Shown here piece by piece: positions 12,065-21,137 of a stretch of 64,000 nucleotides of DNA (its first letter is position 1; the number at the start of each line of letters is the position of its first letter). This DNA comes from Trissonchulus latispiculum (taxonomy: Eukaryota > Nematoda > Enoplea > Enoplida > Ironidae), in NCBI GenBank assembly GCA_030248195.1, contig JASAND010030626.1, positions 1-64,000 of the forward strand. Reading direction: 5' to 3'. Position numbers and translations under genes: made by a program. The notes under the pieces were generated by a model. That model saw nothing but the letters and a program-made list of their open reading frames with translations, searched no databases and was not told the DNA's origin.

Positions 12065-12693
12065 ATGGCACACAAAGCTTCTGAGTTAGTGATATCCCGC
12101 TGGTAAGAATTTTGCAAACTTGACTCTGAATGGAAAGAACTGAAGAGGACCGTGTTGAAACAAAAATTGCAATGTGAAAATCTTAATCAAAAACGAAAGC
12201 TTGCACTGAAAACTTACATTGCGGCCCGATCCGCAAATGGCAAGGAGCTTCCTGCAGAAGAGAAAATTGAGAGTGAGCATGTTTCTGCTGACAGAAAACG
12301 TAGTACGTCTTCTTCAAGTAGCAGTGGCTCCAGTTCAACCGATAGCTCTGAAAGTCGGCCATCCCAAAGCACTACCACATCCTCTCGTTCACGTTCGACT
12401 TCCTCTCGTTCACGTCCAGGAAGCTGTCAAAATCGTAAGTCTCGATCATCCAGAAGTTGTTGAAAGTCTCTTACCAAGGGTCCATCAAAGCCTCAACCCC
12501 AGGAAAGAAAACGTTTGGTAACTCCAGCCGGGGTCCCAACAAACGCAGGAGAATTCACCTGCCGGATGACAGCAATAGCGCCTCCTTAAGGGCTCCGGAA
12601 GTAGAACGCCCCAACGAACAATTTAAATTTACAAAATTGCCCCAGAAGTATCGTCAGCAAGTACTGTCGGACGGTCGACGAATTCGGCAATGA
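12065..12693 (+). pseudogene. coiled-coil / Ser-Arg-rich protein, gag- or nucleocapsid-like
   Basis: An ATG at 12065 opens a frame with one in-frame TAA at 12104. It then continues through a Lys/Leu/Glu-rich helical stretch into a serine run followed by repeated SRSRS dipeptides (about 12300-12460). A shift near 12460 leads into a second basic stretch containing NKRRRIHLPDD, up to a stop at 12693. The layout of helical N-terminus then Ser/Arg tail is common in RNA-binding gag or nucleocapsid proteins. No zinc knuckle or other family motif is visible, so this is a description rather than an identification. Confidence 0.4.
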
Positions 12694-13005
12694 CAGAAGG
12701 CTACTTCTCTTGGGCTGTGGTATAAAACTGTTATCCCAGTTGAAAGTGTTCAATATTTTGTCGACACGTGCATGAAAACTTACAAAACATATGGTTATCC
12801 AAGGCTAATTACAAGCAACATGAAATCCTTTTAGAAAGACGCTTGCAAAGACTGCCAGTCTTTTGGAATACTCCCCAGCCGTTGTTTCCTTCCCATTCAT
12901 GACTGTTTACTGTTCTCTGCTGTTATAATGCATTTATTATATATAGTAGTCGAAGCGTAATACGCAGGTTAGTGCATATTACTCCCACATACTTGGTTTT
13001 ATCTT
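12694..13005 (+). other. possible integrase-like scrap
   Basis: A short frame near 12750-12860 reads FVDTCMKTYKTYGYP then LITSNMKSF. It loosely resembles the retroviral integrase segment where a conserved Gly-x-Pro precedes the second catalytic Asp; the Asp itself is Asn here. It ends at a stop at about 12834. The evidence is thin. Confidence 0.15.
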
Positions 13006-13896
13006 TTGTACTTACTTGTTCAGCCATATTATTGTAGCCAACTTGCTCTGCAGAATGTGTTTGGAATTATGTTTTCTTTCTGGAAAGACGCTGAGTTTTC
13101 TCTTCTTCTCCGCCACCAATATGAACCTGTAGCAAATTTGTACTTAACCTATGCGGTTAAACGTGGAGAGGAAATTTCGGACATAGTACCGTTTATAAAA
13201 GAATCGGATGAGTTGGAGCTAATTGGCTGTCATAACTCTGTATTCGCACAACGTCCATACTTTTTGGATTCTCGGCACCCATTTTCTGTTTATGACGAGG
13301 AAATTAAATTGCACCCGAATACGTTGCGGCGTCTGCGTCGATGCGCAACACCCCAAGATTGGTTGTTTATTTTCTTTAAGTTGTTTGAAAATTTTAGCAT
13401 TTGTCAGCTCGAATCCGTTCACGATGTTTATAAACTAGAAGGGGGACCACTTTGCTCAGCTTGGATAGCTGAACACCCTCGCAGCTTGGTACTTTTGTTA
13501 TTGTTTTGGACTCGGTAGAATGGTTACAATGAATGCCGACAACTGAAGCTATATGCTTCCCTGGTTGCTGCAACTGTAGGTATTAACACTAAGCCAGAAT
13601 GGCCACTCCCGCAGGAGGGGGAGCCCTGTTTCATACCACTCGAATGTTTAGTGAAAGTCGTAAAAGTTCGCAAGTATGGAGATTGGCTGCTGGAAATGCT
13701 CGCACTTCGGGGATGTCCGTTCTTCGAGGCCTACATCACCACTTATGTAATGCGTACGAAGCCTTTCCTTCTGCTTCTATACCTAGGACTTAGCTCTGTT
13801 TTTTGTGGTAGTGCTGCTGGCAATATGGCTGCTGCACTAAAACTTTCCGTCCCAGGTGTATATGTTACGTACCGTATGAGATTTTGTACCGTATAA
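13006..13896 (+). pseudogene. unrecognised protein with hydrophobic C-terminus, interrupted
   Basis: The frame 13006-13518 has good protein-like composition (LHPNTLRRLRRCATPQDWLF and EHPRSLVLLLLFWTR). After a stop and a frame change it seems to continue at about 13545-13860 with KPEWPLPQEGEPCFIPLE, RKYGDWLLEMLALRG and a hydrophobic run. I do not recognise either part. The second part runs directly into the TA-flanked element at 13861, so that insertion has replaced its end. It lies on the same strand as the three decayed genes before it and shows a similar density of breaks, which suggests one original unit. Confidence 0.4.
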
Positions 13897-14194
13897 TACG
13901 GTACGGCAATTTTCGTACCGTATTAAACGGTACGTACCGTATAATACGGTACAACTTTTTCTGTACCGTATTAAACGGTACGTCCCGTATTATATTGTAT
14001 GGTTGGTTTTTGTACCGTATTGGCCAAGAACTGAATCTGATCTGCAAGACTAAGAAAGATAGAATCTTTGCTCTTTCCTGCAATTCTTATTTCTATGCCA
14101 CATAAAATTTTGAATTTCTAATTCTATTAAATATTCTGAACATAAAAAGTGAAAATGGTTGAACTTAACTTTTGAAAGTCAACGTGTTTACAAA

Positions 14195-14522
14195 TAAACA
14201 AATAAATGTTAAGGTTTTAAAAAATTTTTAATTTTATAAGTGCTTAGATTTGAATGACATTCAAATATTTTCAGACGGTTTTGTTGGAAGCTAAAGCTTG
14301 AGACGCTATTTTTGGGAAGAAAGCGATGAACATGTAGGAAATAGTTCCATCCTCGTTCCTTAAATAAAACAAATGATACAAATTTTGCTGTTTTGCTACA
14401 AAGACAGCTTCTCAAGATTTCGCTTCCCACAAAACGTCTGAAAATATTTTGCATGTCATTCAAATCTAAGCATTTATAAAACTAAAAATTTTTAAAACCT
14501 TAATATTTATTTGTTTATTTAG
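14195..14522. repeat. nested inverted repeat inside the TIR element
   Basis: AAATAAACAAATAAATGTTA through CTTAGATTTGAATGACATTC on the left mirrors GCATGTCATTCAAATCTAAG through AAACCTTAATATTTATTTG on the right. A module of about 70 bp in the centre (GTTTTGTTGGAAGC to CTTGAGACGCTATTTTTG) has relatives in inverted orientation at about 14353-14425 and directly oriented at about 15075-15150. Confidence 0.65.
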
Positions 14523-14814
14523 GTTTGTTTATTCATTTTAGGTCTGGGTCACAGGGGTCTTGCCAAATCTTTAAGGTTTCAATTTTCGTGGTGGAGGTTT
14601 AGCTAGTTGTAAAGGTAAACCCATCATTTCTGTAAAATTTTCGCGCCTTCGGCGCGATCACTAACTAATTAGTTAAATTTACTAGTCATTTCCCAGAAAT
14701 CACTAGAGTTAACAGTGATTTGCTCTGCCATTCTATATGAGTCGGGCCACATAGTAAAAGAAAGCACGTATACCAAGGTGGACCCATTTCGGTCGATTTT
14801 AAAAGTTTACATTT

Positions 14815-14950
14815 GGTCATTTGGGTCTGGGTCACAAAAATTCTTGGGTCTGTTGGGCCTGGGTCACGAAACCGTTTGGGTCATTTGGGTCTGGGTCACA
14901 CATATTTTAAGATTTTTATGGGTCACCTTGGGTCGAGTGGGTCACGGGTC
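14815..14950 (+). repeat. GGGTCTGGGTCAC tandem-like repeat
   Basis: ATTTGGGTCTGGGTCACA occurs at about 14819 and 14887, with variants GGGCCTGGGTCACG (14858) and GGGTCGAGTGGGTCACGGGT (14930). A further copy, GGTCTGGGTCACAGGGGTC, lies at 14541. These form a loose G-rich repeat on one strand within the TIR element. Confidence 0.6.
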
Positions 14951-15414
14951 ATAAAAAGCGACCCAGTTTCCATCCCTGATTTATAGCTTGGGGCATTCTC
15001 CAAATGCAACCGTCCGCAACAGCGCCATGGTTTTAGTATATACGGAAAAAAGTTAGTTTTTAGTGCAAAAATACGGTTTTGTCTGAAGCGACATCTTGCG
15101 ACGCTATTTTTGTAGAAAAACTGCAAAATTTGTATTATTTGTTTTACTTAATATTATTTGACAGCAGTATTCACTTCTTTGCCAATACGGTACAAAAACT
15201 AACCGTACAATATAATACGGGACGTACCGTTTAATACGGTACAGAAAACGTTGTACCGTATTATACGGTACGTACCGTTTAATACGGTACGAAAATTGCC
15301 GTACCGTATTATACGGTACAAAATCTCATACGGTACGTAACATATATATCTAATGTTACCTACAATTATTCATAGCCTTGTGTACGTATTTAGTTGTTGC
15401 CATACATTAACACG

Positions 15415-15730
15415 GGGTCCGATTCTGGGGGGTCTACCCCGACCTCGGCGAGGGGTCTACCCCTGAAAACATCCAAAAGTTTAAGGGGGTCTGCCCCGAA
15501 ATTACCAAAAACTGCGAATTTTTAACGTTTTGACCAAGAATTAGTAAAAGATGACAATTTTTAGCGATTTTTGAGAAATTTTTTAAAAAATCGCTGAAAT
15601 TTACGAAAAAATTACCAATTTTCAGTGCAAATCGCTGACGGGTCTACTCTTTTTTGGTTTCTAGACGAGAGGGTCTGCCCTTTTTTCTTTTCGACGAGGG
15701 GTTTACCCGTTTTTTGTCGGTCTGGGGGAG
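15415..15730 (+). repeat. cluster of GGGGTCTACCCC hairpin units
   Basis: GGGGTCTACCCC appears at about 15430 and 15456, then degenerates to GGGGTCTGCCCC (15485), GGGTCTACTC (15640), AGGGTCTGCCCT (15669), GGGGTTTACCC (15697) and GGGGGAGTCTGCACCCCC (15724). Each unit is a short palindrome, and AT-rich spacers separate them. I see no coding function. Confidence 0.6.
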
Positions 15731-16080
15731 TCTGCACCCCCTCCATTCCTCCCTCCCCCCACGTTATCCTATGGTTGTTGCGATGTCAGTTTCTATCATT
15801 TCGTCTATTCAATCTCAAAAATTGGCAGAAAAGTGAAATTTTGCAGCACGAGTTACAAGTACAGTTACAAGGACTAAGAATAGATGGCGAAGTTGAACTT
15901 TTTGCGTCTCGCCGCCGAAATGGCTGAACTGAATGTTTCTTCAAAATATTCAGGGTGCCACAGAGGCACGTGAAAGTTGTTAGCTTTCAATCTTGGTTGG
16001 AGCAAAAGGCACACGTTAACTTTCTGTAATGTATAAATTAGTTTATTGTTCAGTTCTATAAGTGTTCGGGGTATTTAGTA
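15731..16080. other. no gene recognised
   Basis: A short frame from ATG 15881 (MAKLNFLRLAAEMAEL) is open for fewer than 30 codons and ends at a TGA. It may belong to the gag-like relic that follows, but nothing confirms this. Confidence 0.3.
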
Positions 16081-16693
16081 TGTCAGGTTTGAATGGTTCG
16101 CAAGCTCAGGGGTCTCAAAAGTTTCCTCCATCGGGCTTCGCCCCCAGTGGTCAAGGCCAACCCTTGGGTTAGCCCCTTGTCCTGGGAGTATTTAGCTGGG
16201 TATTTCGATTCATTTCAGCATGTGCAAAATTGGGTTAATACTTCAGTTTCTACGTTAACTGCTCAAGCGCCCCACCTTTCTGCTGGGCCCACGGGTTACG
16301 GCGGGTTGCCTGTCGTTCCATCCAACTCAGACTCTGCCAGCAGCGCCACTGGGACAGACCAGCCTACACGTGGGAGGTGCGAGAGTGCAGCCTCCATCTG
16401 CATTGTCTTCTCGTGATGCCGGCCCGTCTACCCTCCCCCACATTTGCAATATTGCTTTTGGAGACGGCTCGGAAAGGGCTACTCGTGTGCTGAGCCCGCA
16501 CCTAACGCCTAAGCCATCGATGACGCTGGTTCACGATAGCTCAGGCGCTGTGCGTCAACATGCAAGACGCGGTAGATCAGCTTTTCATCCCTACAATCGT
16601 TACGATGCTTGTTGTCTGGGCCTGGCTGTACTGGCTATGGAAGCATCGCTGGCGGTAAATTCCATCGCGGTATCAGAAATGCCCCGTTCTTAA
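16081..16693 (+). pseudogene. gag-like N-terminal fragment of a retroelement
   Basis: ATG at 16081 starts a disordered Gly/Ser/Gln-rich stretch (SGLNGSQAQGSQKFPPSGF) ended by a TAG at about 16168. In the next frame, WEYLAGYFDSFQHVQNWVNT continues into a Ser/Pro/Thr-rich region, and a third frame carries on to about 16690. A disordered start with two frame changes suits a decayed gag. No zinc knuckle, protease or RT is found in the next kilobase. Confidence 0.3.
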
Positions 16694-18086
16694 ACAGGCT
16701 GTTGAACGTGCCGGCCCTCCTTTGAAAATGAGCTGACGATTGCTGTAACTCAACCAACCCAAGACGGTTTACCCGTTAATCTGCTGCGCTTCTTTCCCAT
16801 ACCGTCGTGTGCTTCAAATCCTTTTCCTTTACATTCTTAACTTTGCGGACAGTATTGTCAGTCTACTGCTGCATTTAATTTCTGCATTTCCTGCACTCCT
16901 TTGTCATTTCACTGTGTATTTAATTTGTCAGTATTTAACCATTTAATGCCCGCGGCGGCCATTTGGCACAAGTGGTGATTTTTGCCATCTCATTTCCTGG
17001 GACAAATTCCAGTTGCCGGATGGAAATCTGGGCATTTGCTCCTTTTTTCTTCAACACGTCCACCCTATTTTGGCGGAATATGCGACACCTGGTTGAAAAA
17101 TCTAGTTTCTATAGCATTCCGCCGGCTAGGAAAATTTTGGTGATTTCAAGCCTTGTTGGAGCGCTGCATTCAAGCAAATAAAGAGACGGCTGTAGTTCGT
17201 CGGCGAAACAATCGTTCCACCTGGTGATGCGGGAGGTGATGTGCATTAAAATAACGTATAGTTTACTGCCATCTTAGAATCTACACTTGTACCTAGAAAT
17301 CAATCAGTTGCTTTTCTACAATAAAAGTTTAGCAAACTTCGTACTTTTCCCTACTTTGACGGCCTCTAACTTTTTCTGGTACGTCGGAGACCCAAATACG
17401 TCGGATCCAACAATGTAGAGAATTTAATTCTCTATCGAATGGCGGTAGTCCCATCTCTCTACGTGCTCTCAGTAGACAATGGCAGCCAAAAATGTAAAAT
17501 TGGTCATTTTGAGCCGATTTTTCCGGGAAGCCTTGGGCAGAAAAAGGTTAACCGCATTTAATCAGTAGTTAACCGCATTTAATCGCATTTAATCCGTGCT
17601 TAATCATATTTAATCTTCATTTCTCTGCATTATCGTCATGTACCCCGTATATTTTGTAAACTGCGACTGTTACGAAGTTTACGACTGTCTGACTGGACAG
17701 ACAGGCTTCAGGAAGCAAAACATGTCGACTGTGCGAAATGTAATAGAAACGTTTGCCTTTCCTCAGCCTGATTGACTCTTCTTGACTGACATGACATTAA
17801 CAGGAATGATCACTTAACAGCGAAACTAGTTTGTTGGTCGCTATTGTGTGCAATGCTTTAATAAAATGAGTTTGGATACGAATGTTTCACCTTCAGCAAG
17901 AAGTCGGTATTGGTTTTTTGATTTCACACTGTGTTAAAACTTTCAAAAGTTTCTTTGCAGTTTAGGCTTGACAGTTAGGATACAGCCAAATTGTCTACCA
18001 TCTTCCCTGCTTTCTTTCTCATACCACGACAATGATTAGTTCTGTGTATACAAGCGCGGACGCTTTCTTTTATTAAGGGGGAGTAA
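16694..18086. other. no gene recognised
   Basis: Mostly non-coding. A short repeat of GTTAACCGCATTTAATC-like units lies at about 17546-17620. TTATTAAGGGGGAGTAA at 18071-18086 resembles a polypurine tract just before an LTR. Confidence 0.4.
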
Positions 18087-19020
18087 TGTAGCAGGACCCT
18101 TAGGTACAAAATTCTACGTAACATATAATGCATAAAATACTTACAGGTCTTAACGTAGTTATGTAACGTTTCTTCATGTCGCAGCGCGATTTTAGCACGC
18201 TTGCATATAACAGCATATTCCACTGCTGCTACGCACGTATGTAATATATAACGTGCTGGCTTTGGGTGCAGTGTGCAGTATATAATAGCATATAATGCTG
18301 TTGCCCTTCAGCTTTAGCGTGTCAACAATCATTATATGACATGCAGAAAGGTCGCGCATAGGCTATTACGCCGTTATATCATGCTATTATATATTGTGTA
18401 CAAATATACACACACCTAGCCACACGGCATATACACGCAGATCGCTACACACCCACTTCCGTATCCTACGTAGTAATTAGCCTCACACCGGATCAGTGCA
18501 GAACTGCTATAGAAGATAATGCACTTGGACCGGCACCTGCGCTTGCACCTGCGCCTGCCATTTACGTAAGCGGAGTTGCTTTCAATTCTCTGTCAGCAAA
18601 AGTCCAGGAAAACTGGGTCACCTATCACATGTCACCTTTCTATTCTTAGAAAGTGGCGTGACTGCAAAAGAGTATAAATAGGCTGCGAAAATAGGCTTGT
18701 CGGGTCAGTATAAGGCAGTCTATTTGGTTGCTGCAGCACAGCCCGGTGATAGTGGCTGTTGGGGATCGCAATGCGATAGAGTCACTGCATTAGGGTTTTT
18801 GTGTGTAGCAGAGTTTACGTCGCGTCGTTGAAGTACCGGCGTTAGGGTTTTATGAGTTTCTGTAGAGGCTGCGTAGAGGCTGGATTAAGGCCTAGAGTTG
18901 GTGTACATAATGAGAGTAAAGAGCGTAGAGTAAGAGTCAGCTCGAGCCCGAAGCCTTGTTTTGTAATCGTACGTGTAAGCAGTTCAATAAAAAGTGTATG
19001 CAGTTGTATTTGTGTTTTCT
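18087..19020 (+). repeat. possible LTR (polypurine tract, TG start, promoter, poly(A) signal)
   Basis: A purine run (AAGGGGGAGTAA) is immediately followed by TGTAGCAGGACCC, as at the 3' end of Ty3/Gypsy elements. Downstream come TATAAATA at 18673, a TCAGT initiator at 18705, and AATAAA at 18984, which is the U3-R order of an LTR. I cannot find the second LTR or a sure CA end, so the right boundary is approximate. A host promoter is the alternative. Confidence 0.35.
18673..18709 (+). promoter_or_regulatory. core promoter: TATA box plus TCAGT initiator
   Basis: TATAAATA (18673-18680) lies 34 bases before the A of TCAGT (18705-18709). That spacing and the TCAGT initiator are typical of arthropod core promoters. 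It probably drives the LTR-like region around it. Confidence 0.5.
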
Positions 19021-19159
19021 CCCTGGTAATCGGCTACGAGTCTAAAATAGACGGTTACGTATCTATGTTTGTAACTAACTATAAGGTTTAGTTTCTTTTT
19101 TTCTCTGTTTTTTGATAGTTGTAGATTTCAACTTGATTTTCAGGGCTTACACCGCTTGG

Positions 19160-19825
19160 ACTTAGACCTTTCAGAATTACCATTTTACATTTATTCAGTC
19201 CATTCACAAAGCTTCGTAACTGTTCGACATAACGAAATTTGTCTTGACTGAAGCAAAATTTGTATATGCGGTATTTCAGTTCCTGAATTGTCCTCTCCGC
19301 TATACTGCTTTTCGTATTTTGTCAGTGCCGAAATATGGATGAATACTGTTATACTTCAGAAACTGAACAACTGGTGTTGCGGTGAATTCTTTTCCTCGAC
19401 CAGTAAATGTGCTTGCAGGTTTTCTTCCTGATGTGGTAGATATATCATTGAATGAATCTATTACTGCATTAGCATCCCTTAATTTCAACGGACTAACCCA
19501 TGTATAGAGGGAAAATTCATCGAATACAACGAGAAGAAATTTGACGCCACCGTTTAAAATTACTCAGGAATGACATGTCAGCGTGATCAGCTGCCCATGT
19601 TTGATCAAGTTTGCTTATAATTGGTTTCCGTTCAAATTTGTATCTTGGTAGTTTAGTACGTGAATAAATCATGTCTCTTCAGCCATTCTTTCACCTTCGC
19701 TTTGCTGATCTTTATCCCATTGTTTTTAGCAATATTGTATAATGAATGCACCCCGCCAAAAGCAGCAGCAGACTCAGGTGAATACCAAAGTTTATTTAAG
19801 TCAGCAGTCGTCATTTTTGTTAAAA
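19160..19825 (-). pseudogene. Polinton/Maverick integrase relic
   Basis: Polinton integrases insert these large virus-like transposons into DNA. Read on the minus strand, LWYSPESAAAFGGVHSLYNI and KVKEWLKRHDLFTY (about 19815-19655) match the N-terminal zinc/linker part of the family. After a stop and a shift, RKPIISKLDQTWAADHADMS includes the first catalytic Asp region, followed by WVSPLKL. GRGKEFTATPVVQFLKYNS (about 19395) is the segment around the second catalytic position, with Asp-x-Gly replaced by Arg-Gly. The KA..ER segment with the third acidic residue is split by another shift at about 19300. At least three breaks make it a dead copy. Confidence 0.75.
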
Positions 19826-19864
19826 AATTTAACTATCGTTCGCATTTAAACAATTGATACTGCC

Positions 19865-20070
19865 ATAAAATCAGTAAAGTTACTCGTCAAGGATGTCCTT
19901 CTTGGAATAACCAATCTTCTCTAAGACTTCAATAATAACTCGTACAACAGGTTTCGCTTGTTCAGAATTCATGTTCAAGCCCTTTCCTGGTCACATGATG
20001 CAGTTGCCGTCGTTGTCAGTCTTCCATTCCTTGGCGACGCTGTCTTTTGCTCGGTAAAATGAACTTATAT
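19865..20070 (-). pseudogene. small Polinton-associated frame, unrecognised
   Basis: On the minus strand, RGQTVDISSFYRAKDSVAKE and WKTDNDGNCIM end at a TGA. A second stretch then reads EQAKPVVRVIIEVLEKIGY and KKDILDE before a stop at about 19880. Both lie between the integrase and capsid-like frames and have protein-like composition. I cannot name them. Confidence 0.3.
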
Positions 20071-20341
20071 CGACTGTTTGACCTCTACCAGTGTAATTCA
20101 ATCTTCCGAGTTTTGCCAGTTAAATTCAAAACGTACCACCCATTTATTAATCCTGGCTATGGAATTCATGATAACATTGTCCTATGATTTATCAAATCCG
20201 TGCTTTTGTACTGGTCTCATTAAAACGTTCACTCTGACCAATTCAAACCAATTCAAACTATAGAGTATCCTTAGCTAAGCTTGCCATACCTTCAAACGAC
20301 AATAGCGTAACGACAGATTTCTGATTCGAATATTATTCTGT

Positions 20342-20875
20342 GGTAACGGCTGTGTGGTTTACGCTCTTTACGCAAAAGCTCTTTTACCAAATACTAAGTG
20401 TGACGACAGTACAAAACTGTTGGATATAATAAGCAAATGCTTCGCAGTGGATGCAGACAATGTTCAGATTACAGTTAAGAACAATCTTATTTCAATGCAA
20501 TGTTTGAATGGTTTGAAAATAAGAAATAATTTCTTACAAGCTTCAAGAGGTCTTGGGGGTATCAGCAAGCTCCACAGAGGATGAAATCGAAGGCAGCTCA
20601 GTTGTTGCTGTGAAGTACTGTTCCAGATGTTTTATGGTGAAATGCTCTTTTCAAGAACCACAACTTTTTAACAGCACTGCTACAAAAATATTGACAAGAT
20701 TTCCTGCAACAGAAAGTAGCACTTGTATTGTGCATGAACCTGTAATAAGAGATTACTATAAGGTGAAACTTGACTACTGGAATAAAATCGAACTTCGAAT
20801 GACAGATATGAATGAAGACAACGTTAGCTTTGGTGGCAGCCTGGCTGTAGCTCAGTTGCATTTTATTGGATACTA
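20342..20875 (+). pseudogene. Polinton minor-capsid (penton-like) protein, frameshifted
   Basis: The first part (20342-20584) contains KCDDSTKLLDIISKCFAVDA. It ends after a frame change at a five-G run (20551-20555), and the protein continues in the next frame to 20875. The C-terminal part has the pattern seen in Polinton/adenovirus-like penton proteins: a stretch naming the vertex-fold strand (VVAVKYCSRCFMVKCSF), then VIRDYYKVKLDYWNKIELRM and a closing LAVAQLHFIGY. In the known family the end is also of the form I-E-x-x-x-x-D ... L-H-F. Position next to a Polinton integrase supports the call. A single-base homopolymer error or mutation would explain the break. Confidence 0.5.
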
Positions 20876-20939
20876 GAAAAAGTACAGAACACACAATATA
20901 AGAAAACAAGTATATTTTCATATTTTATTTTATGTTTTT

Positions 20940-21137
20940 ATGGCACTGGTTATACTAGAGCAATTGACGGCAATACAAAGAAAGCTGTTATTCCAGCTGT
21001 TTGCTACGAGAAATCTTAAAAAGAAGACAAAGAAACCAAAGAAAGTAAAGACAAAACAGGCCAAGAAGCCTGTTAAAAAACTTGTTAAAAGAACTACAAA
21101 GAAATGTACCAGTCGAAGACGCAAAGAAATCTTGTAA
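20940..21137 (+). CDS. small Lys-rich basic protein of the Polinton relic
   Basis: A 65-codon frame from ATG 20940 reads through KKKTKKPKKVKTKQAKKP and KKLVKRTTKKCTSRRRK. Such Lys/Pro-rich proteins occur among Polinton and adenovirus-like core proteins that bind packaged DNA. It begins 65 bases after the capsid-like frame, on the same strand, and is uninterrupted. Histone-H1-like tails give similar composition, so identity rests on context. Confidence 0.45.
   Translation: MALVILEQLTAIQRKLLFQLFATRNLKKKTKKPKKVKTKQAKKPVKKLVKRTTKKCTSRRRKEIL

Larger units (their letters stand above)
13861..15344. mobile_element. TA-flanked TIR element built of CGGTAC palindromes
   Basis: The ends mirror each other for about 165 bp: TATGTTACGTACCGTATGAG at 13861 and its inverse CTCATACGGTACGTAACATA ending at 15344. 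Each end is packed with copies of GTACCGTATTAAACGGTAC and GTACCGTATAATACGGTAC, so each terminal repeat is itself a series of small hairpins. A TA on both sides fits a target duplication as used by Tc1/mariner-type elements. No transposase is encoded. A second, unrelated inverted repeat is nested inside. Confidence 0.82.

Noticed and set aside
15186..15342. CRISPR-like array from repeated GTACCG units
   Set aside because: The repeats are internal palindromes of a transposon TIR that is mirrored at 13861; spacers are not unique or of regular length, and the genome is eukaryotic.
20598..20921. Minus-strand 107-codon frame opposite the Polinton capsid-like gene
   Set aside because: It is the antisense shadow of a better-supported plus-strand protein.
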